Notes: a model not told the origin generated them from the sequence alone. Numbered from the stretch's first letter, positions 21,201-35,032 are shown. The stretch: 64,000 nt of DNA from Nemania diffusa (GCA_038501195.1 JBBPUQ010000010.1:1877501-1941500); one strand, 5' to 3'. Numbers and translations: made by a program.

Positions 21201-24200
21201 TTTAATAAATAAATATACTTTTTGTTTTTATAACGCTGCTATAATATTTAAATAAAAAAATAATAAAAAAAAAAATTAAAAAATTTGTTAAATTTATATA
21301 TATTTATATATAATTTTATTATTTTTATTAATAATATAATAATAAATAAATAAAAAAATTAAAAATATATATAAATAAAAGTATAAAAATATAAATAAAA
21401 AAAATAAAAAATAAAATTTTTTTTTTTAAAATTTAAAGCTAAAAACTAATATAATAAGTTTAAATAAAAAAAGTAATAAAAGTTTGTAATAAGTTAAAAT
21501 TTAATATTTTTATTTTATAAATTTTTTTATTTAATAAAAATTAAAAAGTAAAAAAATATTACTTTTTTTAATTATTAAAAACTTTTTTTAATTAATTAAT
21601 TAAACTTTTAAGCATTTTTAAAAATTTTGTTTATTAATATTAAACTTTATAACTTAATAAAATAAATAAACAATTTTTTTTAAATTTTTTAAATAATTTA
21701 TATTTTTTAAGCTAATATTTTAGCAATAGCTATTAATATTTTAATTTATTAACTTTTTAATTTATATATAAATTATTATTTAATTATTTATTTAATTAAA
21801 CTTTTTTAAATTAAATAATTTTTTTAAAAAAAAACTGCACTTTTTTATTTAGTTAATTTGTAAAAATTGTTTGTTTTTAATAGTTAATAGTTTTTTTTTT
21901 TTATTAAAATTTATTGCTGCTTTTAGTAAATTTTAATTATAATATATTTATTATACAACTTTTTTTTAATTTTTATTTTTTATTTTTTTTTTTTTAAATT
22001 AATAAGTTTTTTAAATATTTATTTATTTTTTTTATTTATTTTTTTTATTAACAACTTTATTAATGTATTTTTTTTTTTTTAAAAGTTTAAAACTATATAT
22101 AACATTTTTATTATTATTATGTTTTTTTTTAATAGTTGTTTTTATATATATAGTTAAAATGTTATTTTTTTGTTTAATTAAAAAGTTTTTAAATTTTACT
22201 ATTTTATATACTTTTTTAAACTTTAAAAGCTTTTTTGTTTTAAAAATATTGATTTAGTTTAATTTATAAATAATAAAGTTTACAATTTAAAACTTTTTAA
22301 AATTTAAAAACTTATAAATATATAAAAAAACTGTTGATTTATATAATTTTTTATTAATATTATTGTACTATAAATTTTTAACAATTTTTTTATTTAAGTT
22401 TTTAATAGTACTATTAAAAGTTGATATATATACTAAAAAGTATATTTTAATATTTTTAAACTTTTTAGTGTTTTTTTTATAATTTTTGCTATAATTAAAA
22501 AAGCTTTTAATTATAATACTATTTTTTATATATTATATATTAAAACAAATTAAAATAATTTTTAAAATAAATATATTTATAATTTTGTTTATAACTACTG
22601 TTGTTTTAAAAACTTTTATATTTAATAATTCGGTATTTTTAATGCTGTTTTTTATAAAATATATAAACGTTGATTTATTTAATCTGAACTATATAAAAAA
22701 ATTGAAATATAATTATTTTTTAAATATATTTTAATTTTTAAATATATTAGTAATATTTGTAAAAACTATAAATTTACAGTTTAAAAAGTTTATTATATTT
22801 AATGTTGTAACAATTTAACAATTAACTAGTTTAAAACAAATAAATAAATTATTAAACTAAAATCAAACATTTGTTTTAACAATAGCAAAATTAAATTTAT
22901 TATTAAACTTAATATATTTATTAAATTTATAAAACAATATATTAAAAAATTTAGTAATAAAAAAAAATAACTTTGTAACAAATAATATTTTTAATAATTA
23001 AAAAACTTTTTTTTTTATATATATATTAAAGTTTTTTTATTATATTTATAATATTTTTAAATATTTTAATAAATATATAATATATAATGCAATATTTTTA
23101 AAAGCTATATTTTATTTTAATTATTAATACTTGTTATATTAATTAATAAAAAATAAAACTATTATATAATATATAAAAAAAAAAATTATAAAAAAAATTA
23201 TTACTAACTTTATATATTATTAAAAAATTTGTTAATTTTACTATAATAATATTTTAAATAAAATTTTTATTGTTTAGATTTTTTTTTTTTTGTTTATAAA
23301 TATTTGAAAGCTTTTAATTATTTTATAGTTTTATATTTATAGCTTTAAGTTTTTTTGCTTTTAGTTTAACTATTATTCAATTTATAATTAGTTTATTTTT
23401 TTTTTTATTATTTGTTTTTACAATTTTATTAAATTTATTTTTTAGTTTTAAATTATTAATATTTTGTTTTATAATTTATACATTTTTTTTTAAATTTACT
23501 AGTTTTTAGTATTTTTTTTTATTTTTAACAAACTTTTTAAATTTATTTATATAAAAAATACTTTTAAACTTAGTACTATTTAAATTTTTTAACTTATATT
23601 TATTATTAATAAAAACTTTTTTGATTTAATAAAAACTATATTATTTATAAAAAAGCTTTTTATTATTACTTATATTAATTTTAAACTTTTTGTTATATAA
23701 AAGTACAAGTATATTTTTTTTTAGTTAGTTTTTAATTTTATAAATATTTTATTAATTTTTGTTTTTAGCTCGCTTTTGTTTTTTTTACAAAATGATTCAG
23801 CAAACTTTTTCGATATTTTTTTTTTAGCGTTTTATTTAGCGAATTTTTATTGCAATTATATTTTCAGTACTTTTAATTTCATTTTATTGCAAAACTTTTT
23901 ATAAAAAAATAATATTTTTTATAAATATAATAAATAGTTTTTTATAAATTAATTTGTAAATGCTATATTTATAATATTTAATAAAAATATAGTTTAATTA
24001 TATAACATTATTAAATTAATTTGTTTAGTTTTTTTTTATATTATTAATTAACTTTATTAAGTTTGATTTTAAAAAAATATATTTTTTTTTTACAAGTTTT
24101 TAAAACTAAAAATAATAAACTAGATTATAAATTAATTTATATTTTATTTTTACAGTAGCTTTTTTAACTTTGTTTTTAAATTTAAAACTATTGTTATATT

Positions 24201-27200
24201 TTAATTTAATTAAAATATTATATTGTTTAAAAATTTTATAATTTAAAAATTTATAAATACTTTTTATAGTTTGATTTTTTAAAGCTATAACTTTTAAATA
24301 ATTAAAAAACTTATAATAAATTTTAATAATATATTTATAATTATTTTATAATAATATAGTTTAAATATTTATAACTTAAAAAACTAAAAAGTTTATAAGT
24401 ATATTTTAGTAATGTTTTTTTTTAAGTTTTTTTTTTTGGACTTTTTAATATAATATATATAACTTAATTGCTTTTAATATATTTTTGTAAAAACTTTTTT
24501 AATAGTACTATTAAGCAATTTATTAAATTGTATTTTTTTTATTTTAATATATAAAACTACTATAACAAGCTTAAATTGTTTGCTTTTATAATATTTTAAT
24601 ATTTAATATTTTATAAAATAAATACTTTTTCGTTGCTTTTTTTTATAATTTATTGTTTTAAACAAAATGTTTTAAAGCTTATTTTTTAAAACTAGTTTTA
24701 TATTAAATATTATTTATAACGTTTAAATATTTAAAAATAGTTAAATATTTAGTTATAGCAAAACTTTATAGTTTTTATTTTTTTTTTAGTAATAATAATA
24801 ATTTAATAAAGTTTATATTGTTTAAAAAAAATAGCTTTTATTGCTTTTAATTTTTTTTTTTATTTTATAAAATTATTTTTTGTTTATAAATATTTGTTAT
24901 AATAGCATTAAAAACTTTTAAAAAAAAATTCTAAAAATTGTATTAATTTTATATTAACAAATAATTAAAAAAGATCGATATAGCATTTAATTAAATATTA
25001 ATAAAGTTATTAATATTACTTTTTTATTTGTTGTTTTTTTTATTAAATAGTTTTAACAGTTTTTTTAATAAGCTATTTATAGCAGTGTATTTTTTATTAG
25101 TTATATAATAAATTTTAAAATCGAATATTTTAATATAAACAATTTATTATATTAAAGTTGTATTAAATAAAATAAAAAAACTATTATTAAACTAAATAAT
25201 TAATATTTTAACATTAGTTTTTAAATAAAAATATATTTTATAAAAGTAATTTTATAAATGTTTTAATATTTTTATTACTATTAAATATTTTTTTTTAGTT
25301 ATATTATAGTTTAATTTTGCGTTTTTTTAATACTTTGATTTATATTAAGCTAGCTTTATTACATTATTAATAAATTAAGTAAAAATAGCTTTTTAATTAA
25401 TATTAAAAACATTTGTTTTTATTTATATAAGTCTACTTTTATAATTTAATATAATTAAAATAAAAATTTTAATAAAAGTATTTTTAAGTTTTGTTATAAC
25501 TTTATATTAAAGTTTTTTTTATATAAAAAAAACATTTTTACAAGTTAATATAGTTAAAAATTAAACAATAATTAAATATTTTTTTATTTAAATATAATAA
25601 TATATTATAACTTTTAAAAAAAATTTTATATAAATAAAACTTATATATTTAAACTATTTTATAATTTTAATTATTTTAGCTTTTATTAGTTTTTAGTTAT
25701 AAATATTATATATATAATTTATTACTTTTATAAAAGTTTAATATTATTTATTTTTAATATTGCTTGTAATTAAACTAGTTAATTTAAAATTTAATAAAAT
25801 AGCATTAATATTTTTTATATGCTTTATTATAAATTAATAAACTTTAAAAACAATTTTTTAATTTTTATAGTAAAAAATAAAGCTTTTAATAGCTATATTA
25901 TTAAAAAAAAGCTTATATTTTTAAAGCGAAATATTATATAAAACTTTTAATAAAATTTTTAAAAAATAAATAATAAAGTTAATATATTTTTAAAACAAAG
26001 TAATTATTTAAAATGTTTTTAAAAATATAAAAAAAGCAGTATATATATAGCTATATTTATTTAAAAATATTTAATTATAATTAAAAAAAAAATTAACAAC
26101 TAAAAAAATTTTATATATAGCAAAATTTTTAATAAATTTATTATAACTTTTAAAAAAGTTAATATTTTTTATTAAAATATTATTTAATTTAATAGTTAAA
26201 TTAATTAACTAAAACTTTTTATTTGCTTTTTTTATTATAAATTAAATATTATAGTAAAATAAATGAAACTTTTTAAAAATTTTATTTTTAAATTATATTT
26301 TAAGTATTTTAATAACTTTTTTTTTCAAAAAACTAAAAATTGAGATTTTTTTTGTTTGTTATATTTTATAAAAAACTATTTTAATTTTATATAAAAATAC
26401 AACTTTATTTTCAAGTTTATTTATTTTAAAAAAATTTTAAACTAGTACTATTTTCTGTTTAAATAAAACTTTTAATAATATTGCTTTTTTTAAATTTATA
26501 AGTTTTATACTTTTTAAATTTTTAATTAATTTTGCTATATATTTTAATATTAATTTAATATTTTTTATTGCTTTAGCAAACTTTAGTTAAATTTAAATAA
26601 ACATTTTTAGAAATAAAAACTAAATAAACAAGTTAATACTTAAAAAAACTAGCTTTTTTAGCATTAATAAATTTATTAACTAGTTAATATAATTATTACT
26701 TTTTTGCAAACTATTAAAACTAATATTTTTAAAATATAAACTGTTAATATATAATTTTTAAACTAATATATATTTATTTAATTTAAAATTAGTTTTTTTT
26801 TTTTATTTTTATATTTTTTTTTTTTAAATTACTTTTTTTTAATTATAAATACTAAAAAATATAAATTTATTTAATAAAACATTATTTTAAAAATTTATTT
26901 TTTTCGTTTTATTTTTATATATTGTATTAATATTAAATGCGTTTTTTTTTAATATATTAATACTATAATTTATATATTTATTTTATTTAGCATTATAAAG
27001 CTGTAACATTTTAGCTTTTTATAAAACTTTTTATATAGCAGCTTTTATAATATTAACAAAGTTTATATTTAAAAAAGTCGCTAAAACTTCTTTGTTATTT
27101 TCGAAACTAATATTTTAAATTATAATAATATTTTTAAAATTAACATTTTTTTTATATAAAATTTTGTTTAAATTTAAATTTATATTTGTTAAAAATAATA

Positions 27201-30200
27201 GAAAATTTAATAATATATAGCTATTTAATAATAGTTTATTTTTATTTATTTAATAAAATAATAATTTTTGTTTAGTTTTATAAAAATTTTATTAATTTAT
27301 ATTTGAACTAATTGTAAACTATATTTTAGCTTAAAAAAGCTTTTTATTGCTATTTACTAAAGCTTTTAATAAATAAATAGCTTTTAGTTTTTTAATAAGT
27401 TAATAATATTAATAATATTAATTTTAGTTTTTTTTTTTAAAAAAGAAATAAAAACAAAAATATAAATATTTTTAAACTGTATATTATATATATAGTACTT
27501 TTTATTATAATATAAAAATATTTTTGTATATATAATAAAGTTTATATTTAATAAAAATAAAAAAGTAGTAGCTATAGCTTTAATAATATATAGAACTAAC
27601 TTAATATTTTTTTTTGTTAATAAAACTTTTGTTTTAACTATTTTTTTGTAAATAATATAAAACTTCTATTTTATAAATTTTTTTTAAACTAGCTTAGTTC
27701 TTTTTATAAAAAAACAATGTTTAATAATATAATTGTTTATTATAATATTTAATTAAACATTTATATTAATAATAGCTATAATTAATTTATTAGTTTTATT
27801 ATAATTTATAGTAACTATAATTTTAAAACATAATTAAATAAAGTTTAAAACAAATTTTATAACTGCTAATATTAAATAGACTATAATAATTAACATTTTA
27901 TAAAAAAACTTTTAAATTATTTATTTTTGATTTAATTTAGCTATTGCAACTATAATATAAAAATATTTAAGCTTAAATTTTTCGATATTATTATTTAAAC
28001 TCGAAATTTTGTTTTTTTTAATAAGCTTGATATTATTTAACTTTTAATTTTCGATATTTAATTATTTTTTGCTATAAAAATTTTATTAATTTGGAATTAA
28101 TAAAACTAAATTAATTATATTTACTACTAAGTTATTATTAAATTAAAGTTTAATAAAATATAAAATATTACTAAATAATATATTAATTATTTCAATTTTT
28201 GTACTTTTTAAATTTTAATATAATTATTTTATTTTTTATAGTAAAATTTTTGCAAACTTTAATATATTAATAACTATATTTTTAATAGTAATATTTATTT
28301 TTTTATTAAATATATTTTTAATTTTTTTAAATTAAACTTTGTTAATTAAGTTTTATATATTTTTAATAAATAAAATTGAAATAATATTAAATATTTTAAG
28401 TTTTTATTATTTAAAGCTTTTTATATTAATAAAGTTTTAACTTTTTATTGCAGATTTTATATTTAATATTATCGATATATTTTAAACAGTACTAATAAAA
28501 AAACTGTTATTTTTATATTTATATTTAATAGTTTTAATATAATTAACAAAAGCAATATCTGCTTATATAACATTTATAACTAAATAATTTTTATTAAAAA
28601 CACATTTAATATATTTTTTTATATTATTTTTGTTTTTATATAAAGTTTAAAAATATTTATTTAATAAGCTTTTATTTATAAAATTATTAATAGTTACAAA
28701 ACTATTTTTATTAATATTTAAAATAATATTAGTTATATTAACTTTTTTTATATTTAATAGTTTAAATTTAATATTTATAATATTAATTATTTAAACTTTT
28801 TGTTAATTTATAGTTTAAAATAAGTTTTAATAATTTTTGTTAATTTTATTTTATAAATTTTTATAAATAATTTTAAGTTTAGAATTTTTAAAAACAAGTT
28901 TTTTTTTATAAAGCTTATAATATATTTAATACTAAAAATAAATATTTTTTTTTAAACATAAGTTATAAATATATTTAAAAATACTTTTAATAACATTTTT
29001 ACTTTTTTTTTAAGTTTTTTAAATAATATTTTTAAAAATTTCAATATTTTTAACTAATATAAAAAAGTTTAGTTTTTTTAAATACTACTTTTTATTATAA
29101 TATAAAATATTGTTATTTTTTAGTTTATTTGTTTATTTATAGTTATTAAAATAGTGTTTTTTTTTTTTATAAATAAAATAAATGATATTTTTATTGCTTT
29201 TTTAATTTATTTTTATATTTTTTTTAATAAATCGACTTTTTTAACTATAAGTTTATTTAAATTAATTTATAATATAAATATTTATAACTAGTTTAAAAAT
29301 AACTGTTTATTAAATTAGCTGTTATAATTAAAAAAGCTGTTAATATAAATATAAAAATAGCTATATATATAATAATATAACAATATAGCTTTAAAAAAAG
29401 TTTTAGTATAATTATTTTAAAAAAATAATATATTTAAAAAAACTAAGCTTATTTTTAATTTTGTTTTTTTTTTTTTTTATTATTTTTACTTTTTATAAAC
29501 AAATCTTTATTTTTTTAAACTATTTAATAAAATTGTTTACTTTTTTATTTTTTAATTCTATAAATTTAACTTTTTTTTATAAAATTATAAGTTTGTTTTT
29601 TATTACAACTTAGTTCAACAGTTGTTTAATTAATAATAAATTTAATATTATAAAAACAATTAAAACAAAAGTATATATGTTTTATTAAATATATATTTAA
29701 TTATATAAATTTTTATTGCATTTTGTTTATATAAGCTTCGTTTATTTATATTTAATATTATATAATTTAAATTTAAAAGTTATAATAATTTAAAACATTA
29801 AACTTTTTTACAATTAATTATAATTTATTTTATATAAAATATTATAAATTATTTAAAAACTATTTAAAATATATTTAAATATTAAACTTTTAATTTTTTT
29901 AAATAGTTTATAAATAAAAGTAATACTTTTATAAGTTTTTTTATTTTTTTTATTTTTTTTGATTTTTTTAACAAAAATTTTATACTTTTTAAAATATAAC
30001 TTTAAACTTTTTACAATATTAGCTTTAAGTTTATTTTTATACTTTTTTAATAATAATAATAAAAAATATTATTGTTTAAAATTGTTATAACTAAATATTT
30101 ATTTTAATTTTTATTTAGTTTTAACTTAAATATTAATATTTTTAATATAGCTATAAATGATTTTTTTTTATTGCTTAATTTATATATAAATAAGCAACTA

Positions 30201-31409
30201 TTTAACTAAAAAATAAATAAAAATTTTTTAAACTATAAATAATATTTTAAGCTTTTTTAATTAATTAATAATTTTATTACTTTTAAACAACAAATTAAAA
30301 ATTATTTTTAAATTAAAAAAATTTAATAAAATTGTATAAGTAGTATTTTTTTTGCTTTTTAATAATAAATTAATAAATGCTGCAGTAATAAAAACGCTTT
30401 TTTGTTTTTTTTTACTAGTTAAAATTAAAAAAAAAGTCGGTTTATTAAACGATTTATTTAAACTAACTATAGCAATAAATATAATAAAAACAGTAATTTT
30501 TTAATAAAATAAAATAAAAAATATTTTAATTTAAATTTATAAAATAATATTGTTAAAACAATAAACAATTTAATAAATATATATAAAAGTATAAAAATAA
30601 TAAATAATAAAATATATTTAACTATAACTATAATATTAAATAGTTTTTTGATTTTTTTTTGTTAAATTTTTAAAAATTAATTAACTTTTTATACTTTTTA
30701 AATTAATACAATTTTTAATATTATTTTTTTAAATAATATAAAAAATATTAGTATTTTAATAATTGTTTTATATTTTTATTTTTTAATATACTTTTTTAAA
30801 TTTAAAATACTTTTATAGTTTAAATTAGTTTTTACTTTAGTAACTTTTAATTTATAACTATTTAGTTATATTTTATATTATTTTATACTTTTTATATATT
30901 TATAAACTTAAAATTAAATTATTATATATAATATTAGTAATATTTAAAGATTTTTTAACTTTAAGTTATAAAGTTTAAATAAAAAATATTATAATAATTT
31001 AATTATAACAACTACTTTTTTTACACTTAATAATATATATAATAATAAATTAATATTAATTTTAACTTAAATTATTTTTTATAATTATATAATAAAAAAG
31101 TATTAAGTTTTAAAGTTTTAGTTTTAAATATTGCAATTTTAGCAGATCTAAAATAAAAAATTTAAAATATTTTTTAGTTTTTTAAAAAAAACTTTTAATA
31201 TTACTGCTTATTAAAAATTTTGTTAATTTTAACTTTTAAATACTAGCTATAACAAAAAAAATAATAATAGTTTTGTTATTTTAAGTTTTTTAATTTTTAT
31301 AATATTAAATTTATAGTTTTAGTATTATTTTTATAAATATATTCTGATTTTATAATTAGTTTTATAATTTAAATATTTGATATAGTTAAAACTTTATTAA
31401 AAATATTAT

Positions 31410-31729
31410 TAAAACAAAATATACAATATATATATAACATATTTTAAAAAACTAGCTACAGCTATAAAAAATTACTTTTAAAAATTTAAAGCAATAATAA
31501 CAATAGTTTAAAAAAATAATTAAAATAATATTAAAATAACAAAACTATTATAAATATTATATAACAACTTAATTAGTTAATATTAAAAGTATCGACTTTT
31601 ATAATACTATGTATTTTTTTAGTAAAAAACTACTTTTTTGCTAACTAATAAATAGAAAAATGAAAAATGTAAAGTTTCGCTGACTTAATTAACGCAACCC
31701 TCTGCAACAGTGCAACCCACACCGTCTCA
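31410..31729 (+). repeat. Right LTR of the 13.8-kb element
   Basis: 320 bp. The left end reads TAAAACAAAATATAC where the partner has TGAAACGAAGCGTGC, all differences being RIP-type transitions. The right 70 bp are unmutated and end in CACACCGTCTCA, identical to the solo LTR end at 13522. Confidence 0.9.
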
Positions 31730-33575
31730 ATATTTGAAGGTGAGTCCAACTCTTTCTTGTCTCTGTGTAGTGCCGCGTCGTCCATGCCCTCCATTACGTC
31801 GCGCGAATCTAATATGATTACCATCTCCCGTCGGCTCAATAATCTGCGCATCGGCCCCCAACTCTGCCGTGCTCATCTTCGGTCGTGCCGTGCTCGGCTT
31901 AGGCGCGGCGGGTATTATACAAGGTGGCCTGGGCGTTCTTGCGCGTGTCGTCAGGCTCGAAAGAGTGCCACTCTTTCAAGGGTTGGTCTTGAGCACATTG
32001 TTCATCAGCGTTGGTGTAGGACCAATACTTGGTGGCGTCTTGGCTCAATTTGTGAGCTGGCGTAAGTGAATCTTTGCTGTGCGCCCTCGTATTTGCACCG
32101 TTTCCAGCTGATCAACGCCTAGGGTGGTGCTTTTGGATGTCTGTTTCATTAACTGCCGTCGCGTGAGCAAGACTTCTAACATCGGTTGCAGAAATGTACC
32201 CATTGGTGTAGTGACCATCGTTATACTCTTCTTCTTTCTCCCAGCGAGGCTGTGCGGCAGTCAGGATCAAAGCGGGACAACTCTCCGACAGAAGATTCAA
32301 AGTTTGGATATCCCGGGAACGATCATCTTCATCGGAACGACGTCTTCCTTGCTGTTGGCATTGACATGGGGAGGTCAGACGTATCATTGGAGCAATGGTC
32401 GAATTGTTGCGCTCTTCGTTGTAGCCGGCTTTCTTGGCATTCTCTTCTGCTATTGGATTTACAGGCAAGGTGACGACGCACTCATCCCTCTTCCAGTTCT
32501 GAAGAAGCGATCAATATGTTCAGGCGCTTTAGCTTTGTTCCTTTTGGGCGTTGGTACACAGGTAGTAAGTTCTTGCGAGCTCTCCCCACCATCGATATCC
32601 CACTGTGTTAACTCTGGATGTCTTAGTACGCGTATTACCTTCCCATCTTCTTTCAATCAGTCCAAGGCGTCACCGCTATTCAGAGTGGTGTTCAATATCT
32701 TGCTCTTGCGGGGCCTGTAATATTTGCGTTAATTGCAACAGGTGGCATAGTGTCAGTATGGGGGATATATGTAAGCTATCATCATACACTGCTTCACGGA
32801 GGCTTTAGCTTAACACTTATGCGCCTTGATCAGGTCCCCTACATGATAGCAGGCGTCGTTATCACTAGCATTGGCTCCGGACTTTTGACCACTATTGGTC
32901 CAACCACCCCTACAGTACTATGGGCTACATATATGGTCATCGCAGGACTTGGACTCGGCATGGCACAACAATTGCCTTACACAGCAGTTCAAGCCGTCTT
33001 GCAGTAGGTCATGCGTGTCCCCAGTGCACTCACTAGAAATGGATTGTTAATACTGGAAGCGATAGGCCAGTCGATGTCCCCATTGGTAACGGTAAGCGCT
33101 GTTCTCCTGCGGTTCTTCAAGTATTCTAGGCTGACATCTTAAGCTATTGCTGTATTCTCATTCCAGCTTGGAGGGCATGTGACCCCTAATTTCCAAAGAC
33201 GTTCCAAATGCGTTTGGGCTGCTTGTACTGTCTCTCGTAGTAGTTGACTGACTGTGTATCAGTGCGCTGGGAATATCTATCGGCCAGAACCTCTTGTTGA
33301 ACGAGCTGAAAAAAGCGCTTCCACGATACACCAACCTAGTGACGCCTGCTCAAGTTATATCTGCTGGTGCAACAGGCTTTGTGGGAATTGCCCCGACCGA
33401 GGATGTTCTTCGCGGCATACGTCAAGCTTACAGCGACTCTATTCATTATACCCTTATCTTGGCCCTGGCGACTTCGGCTATCGCATTACTGCCTTCGTGT
33501 GCCATGGAGCATAAGAACTTGAAAAAGGTAGAAGCTATGAGAAAGTCGAAATTATCGAATCATAAAGAGGTATAG
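31730..33575 (+). pseudogene. MFS efflux transporter, 3' part after the retroelement
   Basis: Continuation of the transporter starting at 17624. After removing the element and one ATAT, the exon ends at 31739. Further exons: 31831-32061, 32123-32138, 32192-32564, 32627-32770, 32834-33003, 33066-33091, 33144-33174, 33263-33575. With 17624-17942 this gives 1629 nt, 542 residues, without any internal stop. Family motifs: IFGRAVLGLGAAGIIQGG, VGVGPILGG (motif C region), SWRWCFWINVPIG across three exons, AYYLPIFFQSVQG, and GMAQQLPYTAVQAVL. Introns are 52-91 nt with clear branch sites. Oddities: the first intron lacks an AG acceptor (CCG at 31828-31830), and the last intron has a GC donor (GCATGT at 33175). 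The intact frame implies the insertion is young relative to coding decay. The remnant has no start or promoter of its own. Confidence 0.85.
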
Positions 33576-34249
33576 ATAAGAGTGTCTGAGGACACTGGTT
33601 GGCCGGATTTGAACAGCTGTTGGTAACTACTTTGAGGGATTCCAGGCTTGATCTCCTGATGTATCTTAGTGTGCAGTGGTGAAAACACTATTTTGCCCGA
33701 CGTACATAAGTCTCACTGACACACTGACTACAAGTAAGTAGCTGCGTAAGTACAGGTCGCTATATTGAGCCTGTCTTATGTATACATCTCTACTAAACTC
33801 TGTTGTTGAATTTTGGTCTATAAGTGTACTATGAATACTCTTAAGATCGGTCTCAAAACGAATTTGTACCCTCCTTTCTAAGCCACAGAGATCCACAATT
33901 CCATAGGCTCTATACATGCCTCAAAGGATACCGATCTCTATCGCTTAGCAGGGAGGGTACGCTACATGGTAGGAAGTTCGTACTTTAATAGCCGCGCACC
34001 CATCCTATAGAAACAATGGATGCGCACCCTCCTCCAAAAGACCCATAATCAATGACAGGTTTAATTTCTTGTCAAGATATACTGGCAAAACAAGAGGGAC
34101 TCGGTGACACGTACTTGAAACCATTTCCATCGATAAGATGTCATGGGTTAAGGTGGGCTGACGTTTGTAGACCTTGACAAGAAACCAGACCTGTCGGTAC
34201 TCAGAGGGGGGTTGACTGGTAAGCGCTAGAAAGCCTCCCAAAAAACTGA
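33576..34249. other. Intergenic region downstream of the MFS gene
   Basis: Normal composition, no supported gene. It contains a 95-bp imperfect inverted repeat (33866-33960) and ends at the hAT-like element. Small minus-strand frames at 33666-33917 and 34005-34241 have no recognisable features. Confidence 0.55.
33866..33960. repeat. Imperfect inverted repeat (about 29-bp arms)
   Basis: The left arm begins GTACCCTCCTTTCTAAGCC and continues to AGAGATC; the right arm ends in GGAGGGTAC and its reverse complement begins GTACCCTCCCTGCTAAGCG. Most arm positions agree across about 37 bp of spacer. It could fold as a long hairpin and may be a tiny MITE-like element or an RNA hairpin. No flanking duplication was recognised. 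Confidence 0.6.
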
Positions 34250-34257
34250 TTGGCTAG

Positions 34258-35032
34258 CAGCGCTAAACGGAATCAAAACAATACTTTAACTGCTTGACAA
34301 ATAACTTGACTAACTAAAGCAAAACAAACATATTTAAATTACTTAAAAATTAAAATAAAGGTTTTTTATTTTATTTATATTTATTAGTTATTTATAAATA
34401 TTTTTATTTTTATTATTATAATTTTTTATTAATTTTTAATAAAAAAAAAGTTATTTAAAAAATATAATATTTTTTTATTTATTTAAATAAATAATAATTT
34501 GTTTTATATTTTATATTAATTTATTAATAAAATTTTTTTTTTATTTAATTAATTTATTTATTTATTTATTTATTTAATTATTTATTTATTTAATTATTAA
34601 TTATTATTTTATTTTTTATTTTATTTATTAATTTATTTTTATTAATTTATTTATATTATTTTATTTATTAATTTATATTTATTATTTTATTTATTATTTT
34701 ATTTATTATTTTATTTATTATTATATTTATTTTTTTATAATAATTTTATAATATTTTTTAATTTTATAATATTTTTTAATTTTATAACTTTTTAACTTTT
34801 TAATTTTTTTTATAAAATAATTTAAACAGTTTATAAAAAACAATATAAAAAATTAAAAGTTTAAATTTTAATTAATATATTTAATTAATTTATTTAATTT
34901 GTTTATTTAAATAATTACTTAAATTAAACAATAAATTTAATTAAACAAATTAAATAAGCATTTTTTACAATCAATTAAACAAAACAAGTCAAAAGCCGTT
35001 TATTTAACTTGTTTTAATTATATTAAGCGCTG
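34258..35032. mobile_element. 775-bp hAT-like non-autonomous DNA transposon, RIP-mutated
   Basis: The ends are CAGCGCTAAACGG (left) and, as reverse complement, CAGCGCTTAATAT (right), continuing as matching AATCAAAACAA / AATTAAAACAA. This gives 24-bp terminal inverted repeats whose mismatches are mostly RIP-type. They are flanked by an 8-bp target duplication, TTGGCTAG at 34250-34257 and TTAGCTAA at 35033-35040, differing by two G-to-A changes. CAG-type ends plus an 8-bp duplication are the hallmark of the hAT superfamily. Subterminal CTTGAC/GTCAAG-type motifs occur on both sides. The inside is nearly pure A/T, with no transposase frame; at 775 bp it is a MITE-sized, non-autonomous copy. Confidence 0.8.

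Larger units (their letters stand above)
17943..31729 (+). mobile_element. 13.8-kb RIP-destroyed LTR retroelement inserted in the MFS gene
   Basis: Two 320-bp LTRs (17943-18262 and 31410-31729) align base for base without gaps once C-to-T and G-to-A changes are allowed. The element begins TGAAACGAAG and ends CACCGTCTCA, with a 4-bp ATAT target duplication (17939-17942 and 31730-31733). The internal 13.1 kb is extremely A/T-rich with no usable frame, so the coding type (Gypsy, Copia or non-autonomous) and true orientation cannot be read. The plus strand is arbitrary. The outer ends of both LTRs keep normal composition (about 17943-18030 and 31660-31729), while the inner LTR parts are converted. 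The size is large for a simple retroelement, so nested insertions are possible, but I found no second LTR pair inside. Confidence 0.9.

Noticed and set aside
32159..32191. Very short MFS intron starting at GTGAGC (32163)
   Set aside because: It would be only 29 nt; using the donor GTCTGT at 32139 gives a normal 53-nt intron and the expected WCFWINVPIG motif.
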